Virus record (IMG/VR): IMGVR_UViG_3300031539_000031 | Location: 1 to 59,057 of that record | Source: a virus | Reading direction: 5' to 3' (one strand) | Length of the DNA: 59,057 nucleotides | In this document: positions 1 through 6,663 of the stretch, piece after piece | Layout: the number at the start of each line of letters is the position of its first letter | How positions within the stretch are numbered: position 1 is the first letter of the stretch | Made by a program: the position numbers and the translations under genes | The notes under the pieces: model-generated | The model's database searches: none | Told to the model about the DNA's origin: nothing | Seen by the model: only the letters and a program-made list of their open reading frames with translations

Positions 1-127
1 CGAAGGCATATTCCATTTCATATTTATCAAAATTAGCATCTTTAACTCTGGAATAACGAATATTTGATGCTCCGTACCACCATCTACCTGTTTTAATGTG
101 CCTTGCTCTGAATTTAATCTCTCTCAT
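1..127. repeat. Terminal direct repeat, left copy
   Basis: These 127 bases are identical to the last 127 bases of the window. On the minus strand they encode the N-terminal part of the YopX-like gene that is complete at the right end. The length equals a common maximum assembly k-mer, so this is most simply the overlap of a circularly closed contig rather than a biological terminal repeat. Confidence 0.95.
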
Positions 128-291
128 GCTTCCTCCTTTATTTTAAGAGCTACTTCACAAGTCTCGCACCAAACTTGACGGTGTAAACAATCTGATTCAG
201 TAAAGGGGCAGGGTGTTAAGTCTAAAATATTCTCCAGGTCTCTTATAAGTTTCTCCTCGTCTGGGTCTCCGATATAAATTTCTTTAGTCAT
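124..291 (-). CDS. Hypothetical Cys-rich protein, 55 aa
   Basis: The frame opens with ATG at 291 behind an AAGGAGGTG ribosome site and ends with TGA at 124-126, which overlaps the ATG of the YopX-like gene (ATGA). The protein is acidic at the N-terminus and has four cysteines in the second half (CPF, DC, WCETC), suggesting a small metal-binding fold. It sits in the tightly overlapped minus-strand early operon. No function is recognised. Confidence 0.7.
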   Translation of the reverse strand: MTKEIYIGDPDEEKLIRDLENILDLTPCPFTESDCLHRQVWCETCEVALKIKEEA

Positions 292-300
292 TTCACCTCC

Positions 301-489
301 TTAGTCACAGCCAGATAGTTCACCAAAACTTTTTATAAACTCTCCAAGTAATTTGTCTAACTTGCGCCATTCGCTTATATTTTCTTGGTCTGATTCTGTG
401 TAGGATGCTAAGATTGCACGAAGACTCCCCTTCGCATGTTCCCATTCCATGTAGCGCATAACCTCAATGGCAGTAATACCACTATTCAT
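301..489 (-). CDS. Hypothetical early protein, 62 aa
   Basis: ATG at 489 follows GGTAGGAAGAA and overlaps the stop of the gene upstream (ATGA). The protein is mostly helical by composition, with an N-terminal segment around MRYMEWEHAKGSL. No family is recognised. Translational coupling with the upstream zinc-ribbon gene is likely from the 4-base overlap. Confidence 0.6.
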   Translation of the reverse strand: MNSGITAIEVMRYMEWEHAKGSLRAILASYTESDQENISEWRKLDKLLGEFIKSFGELSGCD

Positions 490-671
490 TTCTTCCTACC
501 TTCCCACCATGCGTCTAACATGGCATCGTAAATGCTTTGTGCTGCTTTCGTTACCTCTTTAAACCCCTCTTTGTCTTTAGGGCATAGGTATTGCAAACCC
601 CATTGTGTAAACATAGGTCTGGTTTCAATACTTACTTCTTCCTGGCAGTAATCACACTTTTTTACCAACAC
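486..671 (-). CDS. Small zinc-ribbon-like protein, 61 aa, GTG start
   Basis: The frame is open further upstream, but that part lies over a better-supported gene. I choose GTG at 671 because it follows AAAGGAGAATAAA and begins one base after the stop of the upstream gene. The protein starts VLVKKCDYC and has a Cys pair (CDYC) and a later Cys (LCPKD), consistent with a small metal-binding domain. It ends overlapping the next ATG. Function unknown. Confidence 0.6.
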   Translation of the reverse strand: MLVKKCDYCQEEVSIETRPMFTQWGLQYLCPKDKEGFKEVTKAAQSIYDAMLDAWWEGRKK

Positions 672-672
672 T

Positions 673-873
673 TTATTCTCCTTTAATAATATTCCCAAAA
701 TGTATTCCGTATTCAACGGTGTTTTCTTGCTGGTAATCTTCCGCCCATATAATGGCTTTCTTGAGGCTCTTCTCACGCCGTAATTCACTTCCTGTACCCG
801 TATCGGCGCACAAGATTGATATGACGTATTCCCTTTCAACTCTTGTAATTTCAAGGTAATTATTTGCACTCAT
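673..873 (-). CDS. Hypothetical early protein, 66 aa
   Basis: ATG at 873 has a strong AAGGAGGTACAAG ribosome site and overlaps the upstream stop (ATGA). The protein begins with a beta-rich stretch (YLEITRVEREYVISILC) and has a central basic helix. Function not recognised. This frame is preferred over the overlapping frame because of the ribosome site and the coupled start. Confidence 0.65.
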   Translation of the reverse strand: MSANNYLEITRVEREYVISILCADTGTGSELRREKSLKKAIIWAEDYQQENTVEYGIHFGNIIKGE

Positions 874-1064
874 TCTTGTACCTCCTTATAAATCATACCT
901 AGTTTTCTTATTGTTCTGTTATGTTTAAAGATATTCTTTTCACACTGGTCGCACAGGTTAGTCCGCCACTTCTTTGTTAAGTTTTCAAAGAGTTCAAAGA
1001 TAGCATACCCGTAAACATCAGGTTCTACTTTAAGTTGTAGTGTACGTCCGCATTTACATTTCAT
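870..1064 (-). CDS. Zinc-ribbon protein, 64 aa
   Basis: The N-terminus carries MKCKCG and a second pair LCDQCEKN near residue 38, a two-knuckle arrangement typical of small phage zinc ribbons. It overlaps both neighbours by four bases, so it is part of a translationally coupled string. Likely a nucleic-acid or protein-binding accessory factor; this is inference from the Cys pattern only. Confidence 0.65.
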   Translation of the reverse strand: MKCKCGRTLQLKVEPDVYGYAIFELFENLTKKWRTNLCDQCEKNIFKHNRTIRKLGMIYKEVQE

Positions 1065-1423
1065 TTAACATCGCCTTTAAAGATATACATTCTACGGGCT
1101 ACGACTATTCTTAGGGCTTTAAGGCAGTGTAGTTGTATGCCAGAAGCTACAACGTCTTCGTATTTAACTTTGTGTATAACTTCGTAAGAACATCTAAATT
1201 GTCTAGCACTTATTAAACTTGTGAAAATATGAAACCCAGTAGGATAACGCATATCCAAGTTGTCAATATCATCTTTCTTACTATCCTCATACCATTTATC
1301 ACATCCATATCTTTTGCTCCCATTAAATTGGGGGGTTAGATGGTAGGATTGGTCTTTTTTAAAGACTTTGTACCCTTCGCCCGTTCCCTCTTTTATTACT
1401 TTGTCAACCTTACTCAAGCACAT
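1061..1423 (-). CDS. Conserved phage protein of unknown function, 120 aa
   Basis: ATG at 1423 is preceded by TTGGAGGTGTAAAT. The protein begins MCLSKVDKV and contains GYKVFK, YPTGFHIF, KYEDVVASG and a C-terminal VVARRMYIF segment. I associate this pattern with small uncharacterised phage proteins that start MCL.KV, but no activity is known to me. The last codons overlap the next start. Confidence 0.7.
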   Translation of the reverse strand: MCLSKVDKVIKEGTGEGYKVFKKDQSYHLTPQFNGSKRYGCDKWYEDSKKDDIDNLDMRYPTGFHIFTSLISARQFRCSYEVIHKVKYEDVVASGIQLHCLKALRIVVARRMYIFKGDVK

Positions 1424-1425
1424 AT

Positions 1426-1560
1426 TTACACCTCCAAATATTTAATATCAAGTTTAGAAGCTATTAGTATTACATCTCTATTTAAGTGTCTGTCTATTCT
1501 GCACCATCTTCTACCTGACTGGTGCGACCTGTGCTTTATTCCTATAGATTTAATCTTCAC
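1426..1560 (-). CDS. Small basic hypothetical protein, 44 aa
   Basis: GTG at 1560 overlaps the upstream TGA (GTGA), and the TAA at 1426-1428 lies just before the next ATG, with the next gene's ribosome site inside its last codons. The protein is basic in its first half (KHRSHQSGRRW) and hydrophobic later. It fills an otherwise unexplained gap between coupled genes. No function recognised. Confidence 0.6.
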   Translation of the reverse strand: MKIKSIGIKHRSHQSGRRWCRIDRHLNRDVILIASKLDIKYLEV

Positions 1561-1838
1561 TTTACATCTCCTAAGAAGTTAAAAGTACCAGCGACCAAAC
1601 CCATAAAAGATGGTAAAGCCTCTGCGTTGATGTATTGTTTGTGTTCCAATAGGAACTGTTTAATATCCTCCTCTGTAACTCCCTCTGGTTCATCGCCATA
1701 TTTACAACATTCAAAGTCAAGTATCTCAAGAAGCCCATAATACAATCTTTGCTCTGGGTCGCTTGGTACTGGTTGCCCCAAATTTGAATGAACTCCCGCC
1801 CTTTGTGTTATTTGTTCTAATTGTTTAGATGTTAGCAT
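1557..1838 (-). CDS. Hypothetical early protein, 93 aa
   Basis: ATG at 1838 follows AAAAGGAGGGAAC. The protein is acidic and probably helical (LYYGLLEILDFECC, EEDIKQFLLEHKQYI). No domain recognised. The stop overlaps the GTG start of the next small gene. Confidence 0.65.
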   Translation of the reverse strand: MLTSKQLEQITQRAGVHSNLGQPVPSDPEQRLYYGLLEILDFECCKYGDEPEGVTEEDIKQFLLEHKQYINAEALPSFMGLVAGTFNFLGDVK

Positions 1839-1849
1839 GTTCCCTCCTT

Positions 1850-1972
1850 TTAGTTCTGAATTCCTTTAGATAAAACAGGCATATATTCATACCCATATCG
1901 TGCTAAGAATAGTTTACGTAAGGTATCACTTGAACTATCTCTACCTCTAATCTTTACCCAGAGTATTTTCAT
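1850..1972 (-). CDS. Small hypothetical protein, 40 aa
   Basis: ATG at 1972 overlaps the stop of the membrane-protein gene (ATGA) and the TAA at 1850 leaves room for the next gene's AAGGAGG site. The product begins MKILWVKIRGRDSSSDTLRK. It occupies the gap exactly and is likely translated by coupling. Function unknown. Confidence 0.6.
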   Translation of the reverse strand: MKILWVKIRGRDSSSDTLRKLFLARYGYEYMPVLSKGIQN

Positions 1973-2178
1973 TCTGCCCTCTTGTATAAACTTATTAGAC
2001 TAAAAACAGCCAGGATAACTAAAATCACTATTACAGATACTTCCACGGCCAGAATTACATTGTTTGGCTCCGAGATGTAAAACCTGCCGTATCTTATGAT
2101 GTTGGAGAAGTGCCACAATATGCCTAACCCGAAGGCTATTGTACTTATACTGGTTGTTATCTGCAATTTATCCTTCAT
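1969..2178 (-). CDS. Small two-span membrane protein, 69 aa
   Basis: Two hydrophobic segments are visible: about residues 10-30 (SISTIAFGLGILWHF) and 42-63 (ILAVEVSVIVILVILAVF). The N-terminus (MKDK) and C-terminus (YKRAE) are basic. The ribosome site is GGAGAGGGAAA. It sits in the early operon rather than beside the lysis genes, so a role in host takeover or membrane modification is as likely as holin function. Confidence 0.65.
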   Translation of the reverse strand: MKDKLQITTSISTIAFGLGILWHFSNIIRYGRFYISEPNNVILAVEVSVIVILVILAVFSLISLYKRAE

Positions 2179-2208
2179 TTTCCCTCTCCTTAGTGTAAAC
2201 TTTACGTT

Positions 2209-2577
2209 TCATTCTGTCCTGAGAGGTTCTCTACGAATGTTCGGAGTTTGACGGCGTGGATTTTCGTGGTGGCTTCTCTGAGCCTGTCTTGCATCGTCTG
2301 TAACATAACCATTCCAGCCGTGTTCAGACAGATACTTACATACTTTATACATGGCCTTAATTTGTTCGGCTGCTGCCAGGGGGTTCTCCGGGTTGATTTC
2401 CTGACAGGCATTCCAAGCAGAGACGATTAGTTGGGCGTCTGCTTCGGTATCTATATGAGCTAAATATGTACTACGTGCTTTTTCTGGTTGAGCATAAATA
2501 TGAAAGTCATCATTCTCTCTGTCATATATAAATTTTAACTCTCCTTTGGTGCATCCTAGTGTTGGTTTAGTGTTCAT
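2209..2577 (-). CDS. Conserved phage hypothetical protein, 122 aa, possibly frameshifted
   Basis: The first ~90 residues look like real coding sequence and resemble phage proteins with the signature ADAQLIVSAWNACQEINPEN. After HGWNGYVTDD the frame becomes Arg-rich and atypical (HHENPRRQTPNIRRE), while the overlapping frame (bases 2202 to about 2310) reads as plausible coding sequence (LQTMQDRLREATTKI). Either an indel breaks the gene near 2310 or a second small gene begins at an internal ATG there. Confidence 0.6.
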   Translation of the reverse strand: MNTKPTLGCTKGELKFIYDRENDDFHIYAQPEKARSTYLAHIDTEADAQLIVSAWNACQEINPENPLAAAEQIKAMYKVCKYLSEHGWNGYVTDDARQAQRSHHENPRRQTPNIRREPLRTE

Positions 2578-2604
2578 GGTCTCCTCCTTTAACCTCTAAG
2601 GTGG

Positions 2605-2784
2605 CTAAACTTCCTCATAATCTGCTACGATACGCTTACAGAGTTCTAGTATTTTGTGACGGGCGTTTGTTTCGTTATCGTCAGTATAGTCTGCGCCGGA
2701 GCGTTCAGGTGCTTCCCAGTTATCGTAGCAATCCTGTAGGTCTTTTAACGTGTTCCTGAATCTACAATAGCTCATGTTACCCAT
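2605..2784 (-). CDS. Conserved phage hypothetical protein, 59 aa
   Basis: ATG at 2784 follows AAGGAGGAAAGAATA. The product begins MGNMSYCRFRNT and has DLQDCYDNWE and a C-terminal helix ARHKILELCKRIV. I recognise the MSYCRFxNT..DLQDC pattern from small uncharacterised phage proteins. It fills the space between its neighbours in the same operon. Confidence 0.75.
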   Translation of the reverse strand: MGNMSYCRFRNTLKDLQDCYDNWEAPERSGADYTDDNETNARHKILELCKRIVADYEEV

Positions 2785-2814
2785 TATTCTTTCCTCCTTG
2801 TCTACCCCTTATAG

Positions 2815-3021
2815 TTAGGACTCTTTTACAACGCCCCACCCACCACGATTATAATTTAAGTTCTCGTCATAAAGTAATTCCCCGCTTGTGTAACCTTGCT
2901 CAAGAAATTCTTTGACGTGTTCCTGTTCGGATTCAGGCATTTCCTGGTCTTTCTCGTACCAATAGGATATAATGTAATCCTTCGGTACACTTGCCTCAAT
3001 TTCAATAGTCCTGTTGTCCAT
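2815..3021 (-). CDS. Hypothetical early protein, 68 aa
   Basis: ATG at 3021 follows AAAGGGAGGAGAAAATA. The protein is strongly acidic (EKDQEMPESEQEHVKEF) with a beta-like N-terminus (TIEIEASV) and C-terminal GGWGVV. The stop is followed by the repeated leader element CTATAAGGGGTAG that also precedes two neighbouring genes. Function unknown. Confidence 0.6.
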   Translation of the reverse strand: MDNRTIEIEASVPKDYIISYWYEKDQEMPESEQEHVKEFLEQGYTSGELLYDENLNYNRGGWGVVKES

Positions 3022-3064
3022 TATTTTCTCCTCCCTTTATACACTACCCTTATAGGGGTCATGT

Positions 3065-3310
3065 TTATTTGCTGTCGTAAGCAGTTTGAAGATTTAACCA
3101 AAATTGCGCTCCTGTTCCAAAAGCCGTTGAAAGCTTATGTGCTAACATGAGAGTTATCCGCCTTTTCCCGTCTAGCATTTCCTCAACGAGTTTCAACTTA
3201 CAACCCATTTCCGTAGCAAGCGTTTCATACGACCACCCCCTAGTGCCTAATTCCTCTTTTATGAGTTCGCTTGGAGGAAACACCTCTGCTGGGATTCTCC
3301 TTTCATTCAT
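3065..3310 (-). CDS. HigA-like antitoxin / XRE-type HTH protein
   Basis: The protein contains PPSELIKEELGTRGWSY, an HTH (ETLATEMGCKLKLVEEMLDG) and AFGTGAQFWLNLQTAYD, a pattern typical of the HigA/VapI antitoxin family. I choose ATG at 3310 because GGAG lies seven bases upstream; a GTG three codons earlier abuts the ribosome site. No HigB-like toxin is adjacent, so it is an orphan, perhaps neutralising host toxins or acting as an early repressor. Function is inferred from family. Confidence 0.75.
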   Translation of the reverse strand: MNERRIPAEVFPPSELIKEELGTRGWSYETLATEMGCKLKLVEEMLDGKRRITLMLAHKLSTAFGTGAQFWLNLQTAYDSK

Positions 3311-3346
3311 TCTCTTCACTCCTTTCTTGTCTACCCCTTATAGGGG

Positions 3347-3544
3347 TTAGGACTTTCTTATTAATCTTCCCTCTGGCGCATCTATGTGATATGATTCTAA
3401 TTCACGAGTTAGCCAGCAATAAGCACATACTGCCCTCTGGTCTATTTCAGCACCCGTAAGGTAGCAATTCATGTGTTCTTTATTAGGCGGACATCGTGTT
3501 AAATCTATATCAATATTATTTATTCGTAATTCAACAATTCCCAC
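3347..3544 (-). CDS. Hypothetical Cys-containing protein, 65 aa
   Basis: The sequence has CPPN, MNCYL and VCAYCW, suggesting a metal site. It begins MGIVELRINNIDID. Its stop is directly followed by the leader repeat CCCCTATAAGGGGTAG. No function recognised. Confidence 0.55.
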   Translation of the reverse strand: MGIVELRINNIDIDLTRCPPNKEHMNCYLTGAEIDQRAVCAYCWLTRELESYHIDAPEGRLIRKS

Positions 3545-3566
3545 TCTCTTTACTCCTCCCTTTTAT

Positions 3567-3878
3567 TCAGGATAGGGCTAGGACTAATACGCTTTCCCAT
3601 AGTTGTAAAGCTCTAATTTTAGCGTCCTTCTTTTTGGCGTGATATTTCTCTTTACTTAGCTTGTAAAGATTTTTTGATTTAATGAAATGGTATATACCGG
3701 AAACAAACCTCTTTTTGCCGTTATGCTGAACTGGCTCAGTAGTCCAAAAATACTGATGTTTATAACCTTTGTGATGGTAATATCTATAAGCAGGACTACG
3801 AGACGTGAATAATTGTATTAATACTGGGTCACTATTAATAATGTTCTCAAGAGCTTGACGTGTCTTTTCTAAAGTCAT
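3567..3878 (-). CDS. Hypothetical basic protein, 103 aa
   Basis: ATG at 3878 is preceded by GGGGGTAAAGGAA, a leader nearly identical to those of the genes starting at 4109 and 4439. The protein is rich in Lys, Tyr and His (YYHHKGYKHQYFW, KNLYKLSKEKYHAKKKD), suggesting nucleic-acid contact. No family recognised. Confidence 0.6.
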   Translation of the reverse strand: MTLEKTRQALENIINSDPVLIQLFTSRSPAYRYYHHKGYKHQYFWTTEPVQHNGKKRFVSGIYHFIKSKNLYKLSKEKYHAKKKDAKIRALQLWESVLVLALS

Positions 3879-3953
3879 TTCCTTTACCCCCTTTTAGGCT
3901 TTTATCTCTGAGGGTGTTCGCATCACCCCCAGGACATAAGAGTCTAACTTACT

Positions 3954-4109
3954 TTATACCCTATCAAAGGCCAGATAAGATATGAGTTTCCATTGCGTGC
4001 CATCACGCTTATAAGATTCCAAAGCCCAGTGGCGCAATGCTCTATCAGGTATTCTCGCCTTTAGTCTTCGTGCGACCCTTAACATATCCTTGAAATTTCT
4101 TGGTTTCAT
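3954..4109 (-). CDS. Small basic hypothetical protein, 51 aa
   Basis: ATG at 4109 follows GGAGGTTAAGGAA, a strong ribosome site. The product is highly basic in its first half (MKPRNFKDMLRVARRLKAR) and helical, and explains most of the space between the neighbouring genes. It could be a small DNA- or RNA-binding protein; no family is recognised. Confidence 0.65.
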   Translation of the reverse strand: MKPRNFKDMLRVARRLKARIPDRALRHWALESYKRDGTQWKLISYLAFDRV

Positions 4110-4202
4110 TTCCTTAACCTCCATATTTATTTACTTATATTATGAGCTTACCCGCTCACTGGCTACCCTGATAACACGGCACCAGGGCAGCCGGTCAAGG
4201 GG

Positions 4203-4439
4203 TTAGCTATTTACATAGTCAATAATTGATTTTGCGCAGGCCGGGCAGTAAGGCTCATCTTCTACTAAATTGACCAATTTAGTTGTGCCACATTGATTGC
4301 AGGTAGCCCTTATGGTCATTTCCCATTTATCAAACTCTCTTAGCACTGTGTTGTAGCCTCCGCAGTTTTTGCAGCTTTCGTATGTGATAGCAGGATGATT
4401 CTTTCGTATATTCTGTAGTTCTTTTTCAGTTAGTTTCAT
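4203..4439 (-). CDS. Zinc-ribbon protein, 78 aa, first gene of the leftward early operon
   Basis: Three Cys pairs are visible: CKNCGG near 23, CNQCG near 47 and YCPAC near 65. ATG at 4439 follows GGGAGGTAAAGGAA. It is the first gene downstream of the leftward promoter at 4471-4499, so it is probably expressed immediately after infection. Possible transcriptional regulator; inferred from position and the zinc pattern. Confidence 0.65.
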   Translation of the reverse strand: MKLTEKELQNIRKNHPAITYESCKNCGGYNTVLREFDKWEMTIRATCNQCGTTKLVNLVEDEPYCPACAKSIIDYVNS

Positions 4440-4470
4440 TTCCTTTACCTCCCATGTATTCTATATCTAA

Positions 4471-4499
4471 ACTTTACACCCGTATTAGGTACTTGTCAA
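4471..4499 (-). promoter_or_regulatory. Leftward early promoter
   Basis: On the minus strand TTGACA (4494-4499) is followed after 17 bases by TAAAGT (4471-4476). It lies upstream of the first minus-strand early gene, with about 30 bases of leader containing a ribosome site. It is divergent from the rightward promoter at 4535-4563. Confidence 0.7.
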
Positions 4500-4534
4500 T
4501 AGGTTTTGGGTTAAAATGGCATATTTATTTTTAC

Positions 4535-4563
4535 TTGACGGCCTGTAAAGGTTATGATACAAT
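4535..4563 (+). promoter_or_regulatory. Rightward promoter
   Basis: TTGACG (4535-4540), a 17-base spacer and TACAAT (4558-4563). The ATG of the next gene starts only six bases after the -10 box, so transcription would begin at or next to the start codon. Probably drives the terminase/glycan block. Confidence 0.75.
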
Positions 4564-4569
4564 AAAGAT

Positions 4570-4950
4570 ATGAAGCGTGGTAGACCTAAAAAGAACTTAA
4601 AATTACGAGCTGGTGAACTTGCGATAATAGATAAAGGTATGGCCGAATCTAAAGCGGGTAAGACAATTAAAAGGGAATCTTGCGCCAGGTATGTTCCCAA
4701 ATTAACGCCTTTAAAAGACTTAACACTGGAAGAGATTAAAAGACAGAAGACAGATGTTTGCCAATTCCCAGATTGGAAGCGTAAAGCTATGGTAAATAGT
4801 AATTACTCTAATGAATGTTACATCCCTACTGCAGATTATAATAAAATGTATCCGGGTAAACTAGAGGAATTATATAATAATCGTTATATCAAACCTACTA
4901 AGGAAGAGGTAAACAAATATGGAAAAACTACCTATAAAGAGAGAACTTAA
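4570..4950 (+). CDS. Hypothetical basic protein, AT-hook-like N-terminus, 126 aa
   Basis: The first residues MKRGRPKKN resemble an AT-hook (GRP core with flanking basics). The rest is rich in Lys and Tyr with no recognised domain. The start codon is six bases from the -10 box and has no Shine-Dalgarno, so the mRNA is probably leaderless. The 3' end overlaps the small-terminase-like gene by 32 bases, suggesting a shared role in DNA recognition or packaging. This is inference from position. Confidence 0.65.
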   Translation: MKRGRPKKNLKLRAGELAIIDKGMAESKAGKTIKRESCARYVPKLTPLKDLTLEEIKRQKTDVCQFPDWKRKAMVNSNYSNECYIPTADYNKMYPGKLEELYNNRYIKPTKEEVNKYGKTTYKERT

Positions 4951-5323
4951 TGCAGAGCAGATATTATTCGCTAAATGGCTATCGGTCCCCGGGCAGCAGA
5001 AGGGCACACAGAAAGATTTAGCAATAGAATTGGGAGTCTCTGACCAGACTTTATGCAATTGGAAGAAAGACCCCCGGATTATAGAAATAAAAAGAGAATA
5101 TATAGATGCCATGGGAGACGATTTGGTCCCTGATGCTATAGAAGCTCTAAAAAAACAATTAACATCAAAGAATGAGATGGTAGCCAACAAAGCAGCTAAA
5201 GACATATTAGACAGATGGGGGCAGACAAGGCAATTAGGCAGGATAACATCTATAAAAGAGTTCTACGTATACTTAGAGAATAAGGGTAAAGTAATCGACA
5301 TTACTGCCGAAGATGTGGAATGA
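4919..5323 (+). CDS. Putative terminase small subunit (HTH)
   Basis: 134 aa. An HTH is visible at about residues 31-52 (KDLAIELGVSDQTLCNWKKD), followed by a helical region and a C-terminal tail. This layout matches phage small terminases of the phBC6A51/insertion-element HTH type. GGAAGAGG precedes the ATG. The large subunit begins only at 22828, so the packaging pair is split by a 17.5-kb insertion. An alternative is a transposase-like HTH regulator. Confidence 0.65.
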   Translation: MEKLPIKRELNAEQILFAKWLSVPGQQKGTQKDLAIELGVSDQTLCNWKKDPRIIEIKREYIDAMGDDLVPDAIEALKKQLTSKNEMVANKAAKDILDRWGQTRQLGRITSIKEFYVYLENKGKVIDITAEDVE

Positions 5324-5415
5324 TGTTTGAATTTTGGTGTGGATTTATAACCGGCGCGGGGTTTGTTTTGGTAATAGTAGCTTTTTGTCTATGGCGAATA
5401 AGTAAAAGGGCTTAA
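5323..5415 (+). CDS. Single-span membrane peptide, 30 aa
   Basis: ATG at 5323 overlaps the terminase small-subunit stop (TGATG). The product is one hydrophobic helix (FITGAGFVLVIVAFCLW) with a basic C-terminus (RISKRA). It is too short to classify; coupling to the upstream stop supports translation. Confidence 0.45.
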   Translation: MFEFWCGFITGAGFVLVIVAFCLWRISKRA

Positions 5416-5416
5416 T

Positions 5417-5602
5417 ATTGATGAATTTGTACATCATATAGATATGGACAAGTCAAACAACAAGAAAAATAATTTGCACATTTCAAAACAATACGCTCAT
5501 AAAAAGATACATGCAACATTTAATCATTTATGCAAAGAACTTATGGCTAGGGGTATAGTAACTTTTGATAAGGAGAGTGAAGGTTATGGATTGCAGCCCT
5601 GA
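5417..5602 (+). pseudogene. HNH endonuclease C-terminal remnant
   Basis: An open stretch without a normal start codon encodes VHHIDMDKSNNKKNNLHI and a following KKIHATFNHL, which is the HNH core of homing endonucleases (V-H-H-I-D-x-D-K-x-N-N). The N-terminal half is missing. It probably decayed after an insertion here. The following gene starts within it. Confidence 0.6.
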
Positions 5603-6005
5603 GTATATCAAGATGTGTAATTGTCCTGAGATACAGCAATACAAGGTTCATAGACAAACAGATATGTATTTGCACAAGGGGATTGACGGGGATGAAGTTA
5701 TGGCTGGCTATAATCTTACTTATGTTGCGAACTCTATCTGGCTACCCCGTCAAGACCAGTTACAGGAGATGGTATCTCTTGATTCATTAAAAGAGAGGCA
5801 TTGGTGGTATAAAGGGATAAGCCTCACAGAATGTCTTATATGGGGGATGGTTGATTTCGTAGATGCAGGCACTCATGATTATATATTTTGCATGAAAGGT
5901 TACGCCAAACAGTTCATCTCTATGGAACAACTTGGGTTAGCCTTTTGTATGGCTGAAAAATATAACAAATGTTGGGATGGAGAGTCGTGGAAATTAAGAC
6001 AATAG
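5586..6005 (+). CDS. Conserved phage hypothetical protein, 139 aa
   Basis: I choose ATG at 5586, behind AAGGAGAGTGAAGGTT. The product begins MDCSPEYIKMCNCPEIQ and includes WLPRQDQLQEM and a C-terminal CWDGESWKL. The pattern YIxMC..xEIQ with WLPRQDQLQ is familiar from uncharacterised phage proteins. Its 3' end overlaps the HNH gene, which may have inserted just behind it. Confidence 0.65.
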   Translation: MDCSPEYIKMCNCPEIQQYKVHRQTDMYLHKGIDGDEVMAGYNLTYVANSIWLPRQDQLQEMVSLDSLKERHWWYKGISLTECLIWGMVDFVDAGTHDYIFCMKGYAKQFISMEQLGLAFCMAEKYNKCWDGESWKLRQ

Positions 6006-6391
6006 AATTTAATGGCAAAAAATACAGACCGGTTTGTGTTTGTGGGAGATGGGTTAATCGTTCTACTACTAACCCTAGAACTTATTTATCTCGTGATATG
6101 TGGTGTTTCTATACAAACGAAGTATTGGGGAATCGTGATATTATACATCATATTAATAGGGATTCACTTGATGATAGAATGAGCAACTTTGAGAAGTATT
6201 ATTGGGGACTTCACTCATCAAAACATCTAACTGGTATTAAACGTAGTGAGGAAACTCGTAGAAAAATCAGTATTGGTAAATCAAAACCTAATCCTGTTAG
6301 AAGTTTAAATATCTTGGGAGAGAATAACCCTAATTGGAAGGGTGGATTCTCTAATTCTTATAAGTATAGCCCTTATCGTAACTTAGTGTAA
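5969..6391 (+). CDS. HNH homing endonuclease with NUMOD-like motif
   Basis: 140 aa. The core IIHHINRDSLDDRMSNF matches the HNH H-H-I-N-x-D pattern, and SEETRRKISIGKS is a NUMOD3-type DNA-binding motif followed by NPNWKGG. It starts inside the end of the upstream gene; a GTG six codons in (behind GGAGAG) is an alternative start. Free-standing homing nucleases spread themselves between related phages; no intron is visible here. Confidence 0.8.
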   Translation: MLGWRVVEIKTIEFNGKKYRPVCVCGRWVNRSTTNPRTYLSRDMWCFYTNEVLGNRDIIHHINRDSLDDRMSNFEKYYWGLHSSKHLTGIKRSEETRRKISIGKSKPNPVRSLNILGENNPNWKGGFSNSYKYSPYRNLV

Positions 6392-6600
6392 TGAAAGAGA
6401 AATTTAATAAAATACGGAACGGTACTAAGTGGGTAATAGTATAAAAGCAATTACGGGCTAATCCCTCTTCTATAAAGGATGAAGATGTTTGCCAACTCAA
6501 ATATATAAGGAGGACAACAGTGGATAATAAATGTCTTAAACTAACAAAAGGTAATACCCCTATTGAATATATTAACAATGGGGGGGTATATGGCTCATAA
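6391..6600 (+). pseudogene. Small ORF interrupted by one in-frame TAA
   Basis: From ATG 6391, which overlaps the HNH stop, 17 codons are read to a TAA at 6442-6444, after which the same frame stays open to 6600. The second half (QLRANPSSIKDEDVCQLKYI) reads as plausible coding sequence. A GTG at 6520 behind AAGGAGGACAACA could restart translation of a 26-aa product. Either a nonsense mutation or two tiny genes. Confidence 0.4.
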
Positions 6601-6652
6601 GAATAGAGGTACCAATGCGGGTTACGTAAAACTGATGGTATCAGGCACTTAG
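6590..6652 (+). CDS. Possible 20-aa peptide
   Basis: ATG at 6590 follows a run of seven G (GGGGGGG) and overlaps the previous stop; the product is MAHKNRGTNAGYVKLMVSGT. Support is limited to the ribosome-site-like G run and the overlap. Confidence 0.25.
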   Translation: MAHKNRGTNAGYVKLMVSGT

Positions 6653-6663
6653 CTGATATTGAT

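Noticed and set aside
1-127. Biological terminal redundancy (cos or DTR)
   Set aside because: The length exactly equals a common assembly overlap and the repeat cuts through the YopX gene, so circular closure is the simpler explanation.
486-869. Long 127-residue minus-strand reading frame
   Set aside because: Its first 66 codons overlap the gene at 673-873, which has a strong ribosome site and a coupled start. I kept only the part from GTG 671.
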